A DNA stretch of 33,070 bases from Candidatus Latescibacterota bacterium (GTDB lineage: Bacteria > Latescibacterota > UBA2968 > UBA8231): the NCBI GenBank assembly GCA_009691525.1, contig SICG01000033.1:1-33070 (forward strand), read 5' to 3'. Position 1 is the stretch's first letter, and each line of letters opens with the position of its first letter. Position numbers and translations under genes: made by a program. The notes beneath the pieces were generated by a model. The model worked only from the letters and a program-made list of their open reading frames with translations, ran no database searches and was not told the origin of the DNA. This document shows, in pieces, positions 16,693 to 24,379 of this stretch.

Positions 16693-18900
16693 TTACCAAC
16701 CCATCCAGGTGGTCAGCTGGTAAATCAGCAGCGAGCCCAGGTACGCCAGTCCGGTCATGTAAGAAAAGGAAAAGAGCGCCCATTTCCAGGTGCCGGTCTC
16801 GCGCTGGATGATGGCCAGGGTAGACATACACTGAGCACACAGGGCGAAGAAGACCATGACCGATAGGGCCACCGGGACGGTGAAGAGCAGGCTGCCGTCG
16901 GCGCGGGTAGCGCGGGCCAGGGCCTCGCGCAGGTCAGACGAATTCTCGTCCTGGTCCCCGCCCAGGCTGTAGATGGTGCCCAGCACCGAGATGACCACTT
17001 CGCGGGCGGGCAGGGAGGCCAGGGTGGCCATGCCGATGCTCCAGTCCCAGCCCAGGGGGCGCACCAAGGGTTCGATCAGGTCGCCGGCCTGGCCCAGGTA
17101 ACTGGCCCGCAACAGGGCGGCGGCTTGGGCCTGGTCGATGGCGGTCAAGATTTTTTCCAGTTCGGCACCGGAGGCGGCCTGGTCAGCGGCCTGGCGCTGC
17201 TGGGCGTAGAGGTCTAGGACCTGGGGGGGGCGTGGGAAATAAGCCAGGGCCCACATGGCGATGGTGGTGGCCAGGATGATGCCGCCGGCCCGGACCACAA
17301 AGGCTCGGGTGCTGTGGTACACTCTCAGGAATACGGTGCGCGGGTCTGGCCACTTGTAGGAGGGCAGTTCGAGCAGGAAGGGAGGGGTCTCGCCCTTGAG
17401 CAGGGTCTTTTTGAGCAGCCAGGCCACGGGGATGGCCACCAGCACCCCGAGGCTGTACATGGCCAGCAAGGTCAGGCCTTGGAGGCCCAGCCAGCCGCCC
17501 AGGATGGGCCGGGCGGGGATGAAGGCGGCGATGAAGAGGGTGTAGACCGGCAGGCGCGCCGAACAGCTCATCAGCGGAGCGACCAAAATGGTGGTGAAGC
17601 GGTCGCGGCGGTCCTCGATGGTGCGGGTGGCCATGATGCCGGGTACTGCGCAGGCAAAGCTGGAGATGAGCGGAATAAAGGACTTCCCCGAGAGCCCGCA
17701 AAAAGTCAGCAGCCGGTCCATGAGGAAGGCGGCGCGCGCCATGTAGCCGAAATCTTCGAGCAGGGTGATGAACAGGAAGAGGATGGCGATCTGGGGCAGA
17801 AAGACCAGCACGCCGCCCACCCCGGCCACCACCCCGTCCACCAGCAGGCTCTGCAGGGGACCGGGGGGCAGGAACCGGCTCAGTTGCTGCCCCAGGGCGC
17901 CAAAGACGCCATTGATCCAGTCCATCAGCGGCGCGGCACCGCGGTAGATGGCCTGAAAGCCCAGGGCCGTGATGGCCACAAAAAGCAGCGTTCCCCAGAC
18001 CCGGTGGGTGAGAACGCGGTCTAGCCGGTCCGAACGGCTGGTGTGGAGTTGGGCTGGCTGGTGCACGCAGCGGGCCAGCACCTGGTCTATCCAGCGGTAG
18101 CGCAACTGGGTGACCTGAGCGGAAAGCGGGGCCGGCAGCCCGGTGGCGTGGCGCAGTTGGGCCAGCTGGCTAGCGAACTCCGGGCCGGCGGTGGCGACCA
18201 GGCGCTGCTCAGCGTGCCCCCCCTCGTCCACCAGCAGATAGAGCGCCTCGATCGCCGAAAGGGGGCGGGCGCCAGCCTGGCTTCCGAGGTCGATGAGGCG
18301 GGCACTTTGCTGCGAGAGAATAGGAGGGAAGTCCGGCTCAGAGTAGGGGGATGGAATGAGCCTGGCCCCGAGCATGGTTACCAGGGCCCCTTTGAGAGCT
18401 TCCAGGCCCTGGCGCCGGTGGGCGCAGATGGGCACCACCGGGGTTCCCAGTTCCCCGGCGAGCTGACCGGCATCGATGTGGATGCCGCGGGCCTCGGCCA
18501 CGTCGCTCATGTTGAGCGCCACCACCAGGGGCAGTTTCAGCTCGAGAAGTTGGGACACTAAGTAGAGATTGCGCCGCAGGTTGCTGGCATCGACGATGGC
18601 CAGCACCACGTCCACCGGGGGCGTGTCCACTTGCTGGCCCAGGAGCACGTTCACGGTGATCACCTCGTCCGGGGCGTGGGCCGCTAGGCTGTAGGTGCCG
18701 GGCAGATCCAACAAGTTCACCTGTCGGTGCCCATCCAGCACCAGGTGTCCCTGTTTGCGCTCCACGGTGACACCCGGATAGTTGCCCACCTGTTGCGCCA
18801 GCCCAGTCAGAGCGTTGAACAAGGTGGTCTTGCCGGTATTGGGATTGCCGATCAGGGCAACGGTCGTCGTGGTGGTCGATTGAGGGCCGGGGCCGGTCAT
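16693..18900 (-). CDS. feoB: Ferrous iron transport protein B
   Basis: FeoB is the inner-membrane Fe(II) transporter with a cytoplasmic GTPase domain. The 735-residue protein has G1 GNPNTGKTT (18-26), G2 in NYPGVTVE, G3 DLPG (65-68) and G4 NMSD (130-133). A helical spacer precedes two gate regions. The first holds the family signature FIPLISSFACAVPGIMATRT with LVAPLMSCSARLPVYTLFIA, including the conserved pore cysteines. The C-terminal gate ends in VPVALSVMVFFALCAQCMST. The ATG at 18900 has no clear ribosome site and lies 30 bases after feoA, so coupling or leaderless-like initiation is possible. The small Cys-rich gene follows directly. Confidence 0.96.
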   Translation of the reverse strand: MTGPGPQSTTTTTVALIGNPNTGKTTLFNALTGLAQQVGNYPGVTVERKQGHLVLDGHRQVNLLDLPGTYSLAAHAPDEVITVNVLLGQQVDTPPVDVVLAIVDASNLRRNLYLVSQLLELKLPLVVALNMSDVAEARGIHIDAGQLAGELGTPVVPICAHRRQGLEALKGALVTMLGARLIPSPYSEPDFPPILSQQSARLIDLGSQAGARPLSAIEALYLLVDEGGHAEQRLVATAGPEFASQLAQLRHATGLPAPLSAQVTQLRYRWIDQVLARCVHQPAQLHTSRSDRLDRVLTHRVWGTLLFVAITALGFQAIYRGAAPLMDWINGVFGALGQQLSRFLPPGPLQSLLVDGVVAGVGGVLVFLPQIAILFLFITLLEDFGYMARAAFLMDRLLTFCGLSGKSFIPLISSFACAVPGIMATRTIEDRRDRFTTILVAPLMSCSARLPVYTLFIAAFIPARPILGGWLGLQGLTLLAMYSLGVLVAIPVAWLLKKTLLKGETPPFLLELPSYKWPDPRTVFLRVYHSTRAFVVRAGGIILATTIAMWALAYFPRPPQVLDLYAQQRQAADQAASGAELEKILTAIDQAQAAALLRASYLGQAGDLIEPLVRPLGWDWSIGMATLASLPAREVVISVLGTIYSLGGDQDENSSDLREALARATRADGSLLFTVPVALSVMVFFALCAQCMSTLAIIQRETGTWKWALFSFSYMTGLAYLGSLLIYQLTTWMGW

Positions 18901-18930
18901 GACGGGGAAGGGTAGGGGCCTATCCCAGGG

Positions 18931-19233
18931 TTACTGGTGCGGATAGGCAGGCGCTTCACCTGCAGAGACGCGGATAGGCACCGTGTCGGTGCGCCGCAGA
19001 CAGAACCGGCTTTCACCCACCTGAATGACCAGGGAAGTACCCGTGCGCAGCACCCGGATTCTCACCCCGGGCACCAAACCGAGTTCGCGCAATCGCGAAA
19101 GCAGCCGCGAGGTGCCGGGAACCGCGGTGACCACGCCCTCATCCCCCGGTAGCCAGGAAGCAAGAGAGGCCTCCACCGCTGGCATTGCCACAGTGGAGGA
19201 AGGGGTCTTGTCTGTTGTCAAGTCTATGGTCAC
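18931..19233 (-). CDS. feoA: FeoA-domain protein (ferrous iron transport)
   Basis: FeoA is a small SH3-like cytoplasmic protein that acts with FeoB. The core reads SLASWLPGDEGVVTAVPGTS, LLSRLRELGLVPGVRIRVLR, then TGTSLVIQVGESRFCLRRTD. This is the typical FeoA order (L-x-G-x-x-x-x-[IV], L-x-x-[LM]-G-[LI]-x-P-G, then the G-x-x-[LI]-x-[IV]-x-x-x strand). Length is 100 residues from the GTG at 19233, preceded closely by GGAG. The frame is open up to a TTG at 19293, and an ATG at 19185 lies just before the domain, so the start is uncertain. It is the first gene of feoA-feoB-small protein, read from a promoter in the AT-rich region upstream. Confidence 0.88.
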   Translation of the reverse strand: MTIDLTTDKTPSSTVAMPAVEASLASWLPGDEGVVTAVPGTSRLLSRLRELGLVPGVRIRVLRTGTSLVIQVGESRFCLRRTDTVPIRVSAGEAPAYPHQ

Positions 19234-19312
19234 TTGCTCCACGGGAGGTCTATTCTGGTGAAAAGTCTTTGTTGCGAAACATTTGATTGGCAAGACAAAT
19301 AATCATTTGGCA

Positions 19313-19380
19313 TACCTAAATTGCCTAAGTAAAATATAGCTCAAATTCTTGGGGGAAGTCAATGTCAATTTTTTAGGCAA
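19313..19380 (-). promoter_or_regulatory. feoA promoter framed by DtxR-like half-sites
   Basis: On the minus strand TTGACT (19362-19357), an 18-base spacer and TATATT (19338-19333) form a sigma-70 promoter. TTGCCTAA lies just upstream (19380-19373) and its exact inverse TTAGGCAA lies at the expected start of transcription (19328-19321). A further half-site, TTTAGGTA, follows (19320-19313). The TTAGG half-site resembles those of DtxR/IdeR-type iron repressors, which fits the feoAB genes. The regulator itself is not in the window. Confidence 0.5.
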
Positions 19381-19430
19381 AGAGACAAATATGATGCTTA
19401 ATTCAATTTGGAAAACATTTTACAAAAATA

Positions 19431-19459
19431 TTGACAGCGAAAAATAAACATCATATGCT
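19431..19459 (+). promoter_or_regulatory. Predicted sigma-70 promoter for the barrel/cytochrome operon
   Basis: Perfect -35 TTGACA (19431-19436), 17-base spacer, TATGCT (19454-19459). A consensus TATAAT occurs downstream at 19479-19484 without a good -35. The start would be near 19466, giving a leader of about 100 bases. Confidence 0.5.
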
Positions 19460-19569
19460 TACATTGGCATCCAAAAAATATAATAGACATACTAAAGTAG
19501 ATTATATAAAACAAAAGGCATAACAATCTTTTGTTGATTCCCTTTCACCTACATCTGGGAGTTGGGCGA

Positions 19570-20412
19570 ATGCGCAGGCAGACAGGCAGAATCAAGCTGG
19601 CAAGAGGCGCGGCGCTGGCGGGGTTGACGGCTCTTTCGCTGCTGGGGGCGATGCCCGGCGCGGCCAATGAGCGGCATTTCAGTTATACCTATGAAAGTGG
19701 GGTGCTGCCACCGGGAGAACGGGAGTTTGAGCTGTGGACCACCTATCGCACCGGCCGCCACGAACTCTACGTGCGCCTCGACCACCGGGCCGAATTCGAA
19801 ATGGGGCTCACTGACCGTCTGATGACCTCGTTCTACCTCAACTGGCAGGATATCACCCAGGAAAATGCCGCTACCTCGCCGCCTTCCACCCAGCGGGCAT
19901 CCGCTTTTGAGGGAATTTCCTCCGAATGGAAGTACAAATTGAGCGACCCGGTGGCGGACGGTTTCGGTACGGCGCTGTACGGGGAGTTGGGGCTGGCTAC
20001 CGACGAGGTGGAGCTCGAGGGCAAACTGATCCTCGACAAGCGGGCGGGGAAAAATCTGTACGCCTACAACCTGACCATCGAGCCGGAATGGGAAGTCGGG
20101 GCAAAGGAGACCGAACTCGAGGAGGTGGGGTTGGAGAACAATCTGGCCTTCACCCATTTTTTCCGTCCCCGGACTAGTGCCGGTTTGGAACTGCGCAACC
20201 ACTTGGCATTCACCGAGGAGCACAAGCCCGCATACATCGCCTTGTTTCTGGGGCCGGTAGTTTCGCACACTGCGGAGAAGTGGTGGGTCACCTGCACCGC
20301 GCTGGGCCAGTTGCCGGCCCTCAAGAAATCGGCCGAGGACCCGGATTCGAAGCTGATCCTCGACGACCACGAGCGCTACAATCTGCGCCTGCTCCTCTCC
20401 TTTAGCTTCTGA
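19570..20412 (+). CDS. Outer-membrane beta-barrel protein (resembles DUF6662 family)
   Basis: The 280-residue product has a signal peptide (residues 1-~32: Arg/Lys-rich start, LAGLTALSLLGAMPGAANE). The mature start, RHFSYTYESGVLPPGEREFE, is followed by many amphipathic strands such as HELYVRLDHRAEFEMGLTDR, ALYGELGLATDEVELEGKLI and LGLEL-type repeats. The chain ends LRLLLSFSF with the terminal Phe typical of barrels recognised by BamA. I recall the opening pattern (Y-E-[AS]-x-x-L-P-x-G-x-x-E-[FL]-E-x-W) from DUF6662-type proteins; the function of that family is unknown to me. GGGAG (19557-19561) supports the ATG at 19570; an in-frame TTG at 19531 is less likely. It is first in a three-gene operon divergent from feoAB. 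Confidence 0.65.
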   Translation: MRRQTGRIKLARGAALAGLTALSLLGAMPGAANERHFSYTYESGVLPPGEREFELWTTYRTGRHELYVRLDHRAEFEMGLTDRLMTSFYLNWQDITQENAATSPPSTQRASAFEGISSEWKYKLSDPVADGFGTALYGELGLATDEVELEGKLILDKRAGKNLYAYNLTIEPEWEVGAKETELEEVGLENNLAFTHFFRPRTSAGLELRNHLAFTEEHKPAYIALFLGPVVSHTAEKWWVTCTALGQLPALKKSAEDPDSKLILDDHERYNLRLLLSFSF

Positions 20413-20413
20413 G

Positions 20414-20767
20414 ATGCCGATGGCGAGGAAGTTGGCAGTACTAGGCGTGTTGGTGTTGTGCGCCTGCAGCGGTGCGATGTTGCCGCAGCTCACCCTAGCC
20501 CAGGTCCAGTGGGCTGGGCAGCAGTGGACCGGCATGGAGGCGGCCCGGATTGTCGCGGCCCGCCAACTCTATGTCGCCCGCTGCGCGGGGTGCCACAATC
20601 TGGTCCTGCCTGCAGCCCACGACCTGGAAAAGTGGGGGAAGGTGCTTCCCAAGATGGCGCTGAAGGCAAAGTTGAACGAATGTCAGCAGGAAGAGATCTG
20701 GCGCTACTTGCAGACCAGCCAGCTGGCGCCAGCGGCAGACACCACCAGTGAAAGGGCAGGCAGATGA
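20414..20767 (+). CDS. Monohaem c-type cytochrome, probable lipoprotein
   Basis: The 117-residue product has an N-terminal hydrophobic segment (residues 5-20, KLAVLGVLVLCACSG) with a possible lipobox L-C-A-C, so Cys18 may be lipid-anchored. One haem-binding motif CAGCH lies at 57-61, preceded by the usual class I helix (ARQLYVARCAGCH). Met81 in LEKWGKVLPKMALKAKLNEC is a likely sixth haem ligand, and EEIWRYLQTS is the usual C-terminal helix. It would carry electrons on the periplasmic side of a membrane. It starts one base after the barrel stop and its own stop overlaps the next start (ATGA), so the three genes are translationally coupled. Confidence 0.85.
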   Translation: MPMARKLAVLGVLVLCACSGAMLPQLTLAQVQWAGQQWTGMEAARIVAARQLYVARCAGCHNLVLPAAHDLEKWGKVLPKMALKAKLNECQQEEIWRYLQTSQLAPAADTTSERAGR

Positions 20768-21657
20768 TGAAAAACTGGACCCTGGGGCTTTGCGCAGTAT
20801 GGTTGGGGTCGGTGGCTGCCGGGGCAGATCCCGACTTTTATCAGTACTGGGGGGATGGCAAGGCGGAGATCTCCAGCTACCATGTGGTCCAACCCCGGTA
20901 CGGCGAGCCCCGCGAAGGCTACGGGGTGATGATCTTTGTCACCGAGGATCTGCACCGGGATTCCCTCATCAAGGTGGAGTCGCCGGAGGTGCCCCAGGCC
21001 GAGAAGCTCTATGCCCTCAAGCTCAACAATGTGCTCAAGTTCGAAACCGGGATCTACGATTATTCGGTGATGAGTTCGGTCTTCAGCGCTGTCGACGGCC
21101 CGGACCATGCCTTTGAGCTGTGTAAGATCTCGCTGAGTTCCCAAGAGTGGTGCGGTCAGGTCTTTGAGGAGGTGCTGCTGCGGGGTGGCCACTTGCAGGG
21201 GTATCTCAACAGCTATTTCGAAAAGGAGGGCCGGCAAGAGTACGAACTGGCGGCGCCGGCAACTTTTGAGAGCGAGGACCACCTGCTCATCCGCATCCGC
21301 GAACTCAAAGGGCCATGGATGGCTGTAGGCGAGGAAAAAGAACTGGTACTGCTGCCCTCCCTGTGGAGCTTCCGCGTCAAACACCAGGGCCGGGCCACCG
21401 TGCCAGCCCGGCTGGTCAAGGGTGAGGTGGCCCATTACAGTGGCGGGGGCCAGACTCTTGCCGCTATTTCCTGGACCCTGGAGGCGGGCGGGATCACCAA
21501 GACGATCTGGGTTGAGGAGGCTTATCCCCACCGCATCCTGGGCTGGGAGGATTCGCAGGGCGGGCGCGGGGAGTTGCTGGTCACGGTGCGGGAGTTGTAC
21601 TGGAAGCTCAACCACAATGCCGACGCGGGCTGGCGCCAGCAGTTGAAGATCCCCTAG
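20764..21657 (+). CDS. Secreted conserved protein of unknown function
   Basis: The 297-residue product has a signal peptide (MMKNWTLGLCAVWLGSVAAG, cleavage near 20-22). The mature part starts DPDFYQYWGDGKAEISSYHV and continues QPRYGEPREGYGVMIFVTED. It is mostly beta-strand, with two Cys around residue 120 (LCKISLSSQEWC) that could form a disulfide. There is no haem motif or membrane helix. The YWGDGKAE...RYGE-x-R opening looks like a conserved family I have seen in FCB genomes, often under a misleading septum-formation name, but I cannot assign a function. It is third in the coupled barrel-cytochrome operon and ends 3 bases before the opposing TIM-barrel gene. Confidence 0.6.
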   Translation: MMKNWTLGLCAVWLGSVAAGADPDFYQYWGDGKAEISSYHVVQPRYGEPREGYGVMIFVTEDLHRDSLIKVESPEVPQAEKLYALKLNNVLKFETGIYDYSVMSSVFSAVDGPDHAFELCKISLSSQEWCGQVFEEVLLRGGHLQGYLNSYFEKEGRQEYELAAPATFESEDHLLIRIRELKGPWMAVGEEKELVLLPSLWSFRVKHQGRATVPARLVKGEVAHYSGGGQTLAAISWTLEAGGITKTIWVEEAYPHRILGWEDSQGGRGELLVTVRELYWKLNHNADAGWRQQLKIP

Positions 21658-21660
21658 CAG

Positions 21661-22491
21661 TTACTCCTCCCGCATCAACCCGCGCAGATAGGTGACCGCC
21701 TTGGGCACGGCGGTGGCTTCGGGTTCGACCTGCTGCCCCTCATACACAATCGACAGCCAGCCGTTGTACTTCACCCCGCGCAGGATCTCGAAGATGCGGG
21801 GGTAGTTGAGCCAGGCTTCCTCCCCGCTCTGGATGCGGTAGATCTTGCAGCGCACGTGTACCGCCAAGGGTGCTGTCAGGGCGATGCTGCCGTAGAAGTC
21901 CAGGGAAGGATCTTCGATCCCGTTGGCTCCCGAAGCCCCTGGCGAGCCCACGTACTGGCCGGTGTCGAGGATGTGGGAGAAGTAGGGGTTGTCCACCTCG
22001 TTCAGGATGCTGATCACGTCCTTGCCGGTGCGGGTGACGCAGCCGTGGTTGTGGTTGTGCAGACCCACCACTACGCCCTGCTCTTCGCCATAGGCAGCCA
22101 CTTCCTTGAGGCAGGGGATCATGCGGGCCCAGACCGCTTCGGTGGTGTCGCCCTCGGGGACCCAGGCGGCGAAGACCCGCACCAGGGGGATGCCCATCTG
22201 GGCGGCCACGCCGATCCACTTTTTGGCGGTGGCCACCTCAGCAATCAGCTGCTCGGCGGGTTTCCCGAAGTTGGAACTCACGCCGATATACGATAAGGCC
22301 AGGCCGCGCTTGAGGGCCTGCATACGGAGGCGGCGCAAATAGGCCGCGTCGGTGGAGGCAAAGGCCCCGGTGTGGATGTCGATGCCGTCCAGACCGAGCT
22401 GGTAGGCGCGCTCGATGAACCCTTCGAGGTCGAGTTGGCCGGCGGCGAATTCTTTCTGGTAACTCAGCGACATACAGCCCAGTTTCATCAT
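21661..22491 (-). CDS. Sugar phosphate isomerase/epimerase-like TIM-barrel enzyme
   Basis: Members of this AP-endonuclease-2-like superfamily isomerise or epimerise sugars using a divalent metal. The 276-residue product opens MMKLGCMSLSYQKEFAAGQL, then FIERAYQLGLDGIDIHTGAF, the first strand pair. Putative metal and substrate residues appear in GVVVGLHNHNHG, YFSHILDTGQYVGS, LAVHVRCKIYR and the final YNGWLSIVYEGQ. Lack of a signal peptide implies a cytoplasmic enzyme. The start is the tandem ATGATG at 22491, with AAAGGAG upstream; the frame extends further but without homology. It is divergent from the D-threonine aldolase-like gene. The substrate is unknown. Confidence 0.82.
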   Translation of the reverse strand: MMKLGCMSLSYQKEFAAGQLDLEGFIERAYQLGLDGIDIHTGAFASTDAAYLRRLRMQALKRGLALSYIGVSSNFGKPAEQLIAEVATAKKWIGVAAQMGIPLVRVFAAWVPEGDTTEAVWARMIPCLKEVAAYGEEQGVVVGLHNHNHGCVTRTGKDVISILNEVDNPYFSHILDTGQYVGSPGASGANGIEDPSLDFYGSIALTAPLAVHVRCKIYRIQSGEEAWLNYPRIFEILRGVKYNGWLSIVYEGQQVEPEATAVPKAVTYLRGLMREE

Positions 22492-22551
22492 CGGGAGTTT
22501 CTCCTTTGGCGGTGGTCTGGCTGGCAGACAAGATAAGGAAAGGCGCGAGCA

Positions 22552-22580
22552 TTGCCCAGGGTGGGCCCTTGCGCTATTTT
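22552..22580 (+). promoter_or_regulatory. Possible promoter for the D-threonine aldolase-like gene cluster
   Basis: TTGCCC (22552-22557), 17-base spacer, TATTTT (22575-22580), leaving a short leader that still contains the GAGGAG ribosome site. A weaker minus-strand match for the TIM-barrel gene lies in the same interval. Both are tentative. Confidence 0.35.
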
Positions 22581-22604
22581 CGTTTCCACGACGAGGAGAA
22601 TTCC

Positions 22605-23717
22605 ATGATCGAGTACGCAGGGTACAAGGTTGGCGAACCAGACAGCATCGAGACGCCGGCCATGTTGATCTTCGAGGAACAGGTAACACACAATCTCCGC
22701 CTCCAGTGCGAATTGGCCGGGGGCGGGCAGCACCTGATGGTCCACTTTAAGACCCACAAGTCTGCCGCCATTGCCAGCAAGCAGCTTGAGGCCGGCATCG
22801 CTGGCTTCAAATGTGCCACTCTCAAGGAAATGGAGGTGGCCCTGGAGGCCGGCGGCAAAGAGGTGCTCTTGGCCTACCCGCTGGTACAGGCCCGCAAGGC
22901 CGAGCGTTTCTGCGCTTTGGCTGCCGGCCATGCCCAGGCTCAGGTCAGCGCCGTCGCCAGCAAGCTGCTGCACCTCGAAGTCCTGGAACAGGCCGCCGCA
23001 GCCAAGGGACAGCGGGTGCGGGTGATGCTGGACTTGGACGTGGGCATGCACCGCACCGGCCTGGCCCCGGGCGACGAGGCCCTGGCCCGGTACCGGCAGC
23101 TGGCGGCGATGCCACATCTGGAGCCGGCGGGATTACACGCGTACGACGGCCACGACCACCACACTGATCCGGCGACCAGGGAGGGCCAGGCTCTAGAGCA
23201 CCTGGAGGAGATCAGGGGCTTCAAGGGACGGCTGGAAGCAGAGGGGCTGTCGGTGCCCAGGGTGGTGGCTGGAGGGTCCTTCTCCTTTCCCTATTACGCC
23301 CGCACCGGCGAAGTGTTGGGTTCGCCTGGCACCTGCGTGTACTGGGACGCCGGCTATGCGCGTTTGATGCCCGAGTTGCCCTTCCGCTGGGCGGTGCTGG
23401 TGTTGTGCCAGGTGGTGGACAGCCACCCGCAGTTGGGCACCATCACCACCGACCTTGGTTACAAGGCCATCTGCGGCGATCCGCCCCTGGAGCGCCGGGC
23501 GCGGCTGGTGGGTCGGGAGGATGCGGTGTTGCAGCTGCAGAACGAAGAACACGGGGTGTTCCGCCTGGAGGGCGAATTACCGGCGGTGGGCACCTATCTT
23601 TTGGCGGTGCCCGGCCACGTGTGCCCGACGACGATCCTCTATCCGGGCAGCTATGTGATCGACGCGGCCGGCGAGGTGGGGGACTATTACCCGCACCAGG
23701 CCCGCGACCGGCAGTAG
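22605..23717 (+). CDS. D-threonine aldolase / D-serine dehydratase-like PLP enzyme
   Basis: Fold-type III PLP enzymes of this family cleave D-3-hydroxyamino acids or dehydrate D-serine, with help from a metal. The 370-residue protein has the PLP-lysine region HLMVHFKTHKSAAIASKQLE (K-T-H-K motif, ~49-52), the barrel strands GIAGFKCATLKEMEVALEAG and VMLDLDVGMHRTGL, and a Gly-rich phosphate-binding VVAGGSFSF. In the C-terminal domain PGHVCP supplies His338 and Cys340 in the position of the metal ligands of known enzymes. The ATG at 22605 follows GAGGAG; the frame extends upstream to 22506 without homology. The methyltransferase follows 4 bases later. Whether it is an aldolase or a dehydratase cannot be told from sequence. 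Confidence 0.85.
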   Translation: MIEYAGYKVGEPDSIETPAMLIFEEQVTHNLRLQCELAGGGQHLMVHFKTHKSAAIASKQLEAGIAGFKCATLKEMEVALEAGGKEVLLAYPLVQARKAERFCALAAGHAQAQVSAVASKLLHLEVLEQAAAAKGQRVRVMLDLDVGMHRTGLAPGDEALARYRQLAAMPHLEPAGLHAYDGHDHHTDPATREGQALEHLEEIRGFKGRLEAEGLSVPRVVAGGSFSFPYYARTGEVLGSPGTCVYWDAGYARLMPELPFRWAVLVLCQVVDSHPQLGTITTDLGYKAICGDPPLERRARLVGREDAVLQLQNEEHGVFRLEGELPAVGTYLLAVPGHVCPTTILYPGSYVIDAAGEVGDYYPHQARDRQ

Positions 23718-23721
23718 GCCG

Positions 23722-24375
23722 ATGCGCCTCTCGCTCTTCTCGGTGAACTGGCTGGTCCTGCGCCTGCACCGGGAACACCTGGAACGGGCGATCCGGGGCT
23801 ACGGGCAGGGGCCTTTGCTGGACCTGGGCTGCGGCCGGCAGTCCCACCGGGATCTGGCGCCCCAGGACAGGTACGTGGGGTTGGAGGTGGACCGGGTGCG
23901 GTACGCCCACACCCCGCCCCAGGTCTGGGGCAGCGGTCTGCACCTGCCCTTTGGCAACGACTGCTTCGCCACGGTGCTCTGTGCCCAGGTGCTGGAGCAT
24001 GTGCCCGAGCCGGGTCAGCTGATGGCCGAGGTCCACCGGGTGCTGCGAGGAGGTGGGCACCTGATCCTGACGGCCCCGCATATCTGGGGCGTACACGAAG
24101 AACCGCACGACTATTTCCGCTTCACCGGTTTCGGGCTGGCCCACCTGGCCCGCCAGGCCGGCATGGAGGCGGTGGAGGTGTGGCCCCTGGCCGGATACTG
24201 GGTCACGGCCGGGGCGCGTTTCTGCTATTACCTCCAACATTTCGAGCGCGGGCCCCTTTGTCTGCTGGTGCGGCCACTCTACGCGGTGGTGCAGTTGGCC
24301 GCCTGGGCCCTGGATCGCCTGCATCGGGTCGAGGGGGACGCCTGGAATTTCCTGCTGATCGCGCGAAAGCCCTGA
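23722..24375 (+). CDS. Class I SAM-dependent methyltransferase
   Basis: The 217-residue product has motif I LLDLGCGRQSH (32-42), the acidic post-I residue in YVGLEVDRVRY, and motif IV/V segments FATVLCAQVLEHVPEPGQLM and VLRGGGHLILTAPH. This is the standard layout of Methyltransf_11/25-type enzymes. The C-terminal part (FCYYLQHFERGPLCLLVRPL and on) is hydrophobic, so it may be membrane-associated, as in methyltransferases acting on lipids or glycans. It lies 4 bases after the D-threonine aldolase-like gene and 4 bases before anmK, so it belongs to one operon. The substrate is unknown. Confidence 0.85.
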   Translation: MRLSLFSVNWLVLRLHREHLERAIRGYGQGPLLDLGCGRQSHRDLAPQDRYVGLEVDRVRYAHTPPQVWGSGLHLPFGNDCFATVLCAQVLEHVPEPGQLMAEVHRVLRGGGHLILTAPHIWGVHEEPHDYFRFTGFGLAHLARQAGMEAVEVWPLAGYWVTAGARFCYYLQHFERGPLCLLVRPLYAVVQLAAWALDRLHRVEGDAWNFLLIARKP

Positions 24376-24379
24376 GGCC

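Larger units (their letters stand above)
19234..19569. other. AT-rich divergent control region between feoA and the barrel/cytochrome operon
   Basis: This stretch of about 336 bases has no convincing gene. It is strikingly AT-rich compared with the GC-rich genes on both sides. Besides the promoters and half-sites listed separately it holds several repeats: CAAAT-AATC-ATTTG (19296-19309), AGACAAAT at 19293-19300 and 19383-19390, and TTGGCAT at 19307-19313 and 19464-19470. It looks like a regulatory hub for both transcription units. Confidence 0.6.

Noticed and set aside
19296-19309. CAAAT-AATC-ATTTG as a Fur box
   Set aside because: Only 5-bp arms and no 6-6-1-6 GATAAT pattern; it may be a site for another regulator, so it is mentioned only as a repeat.
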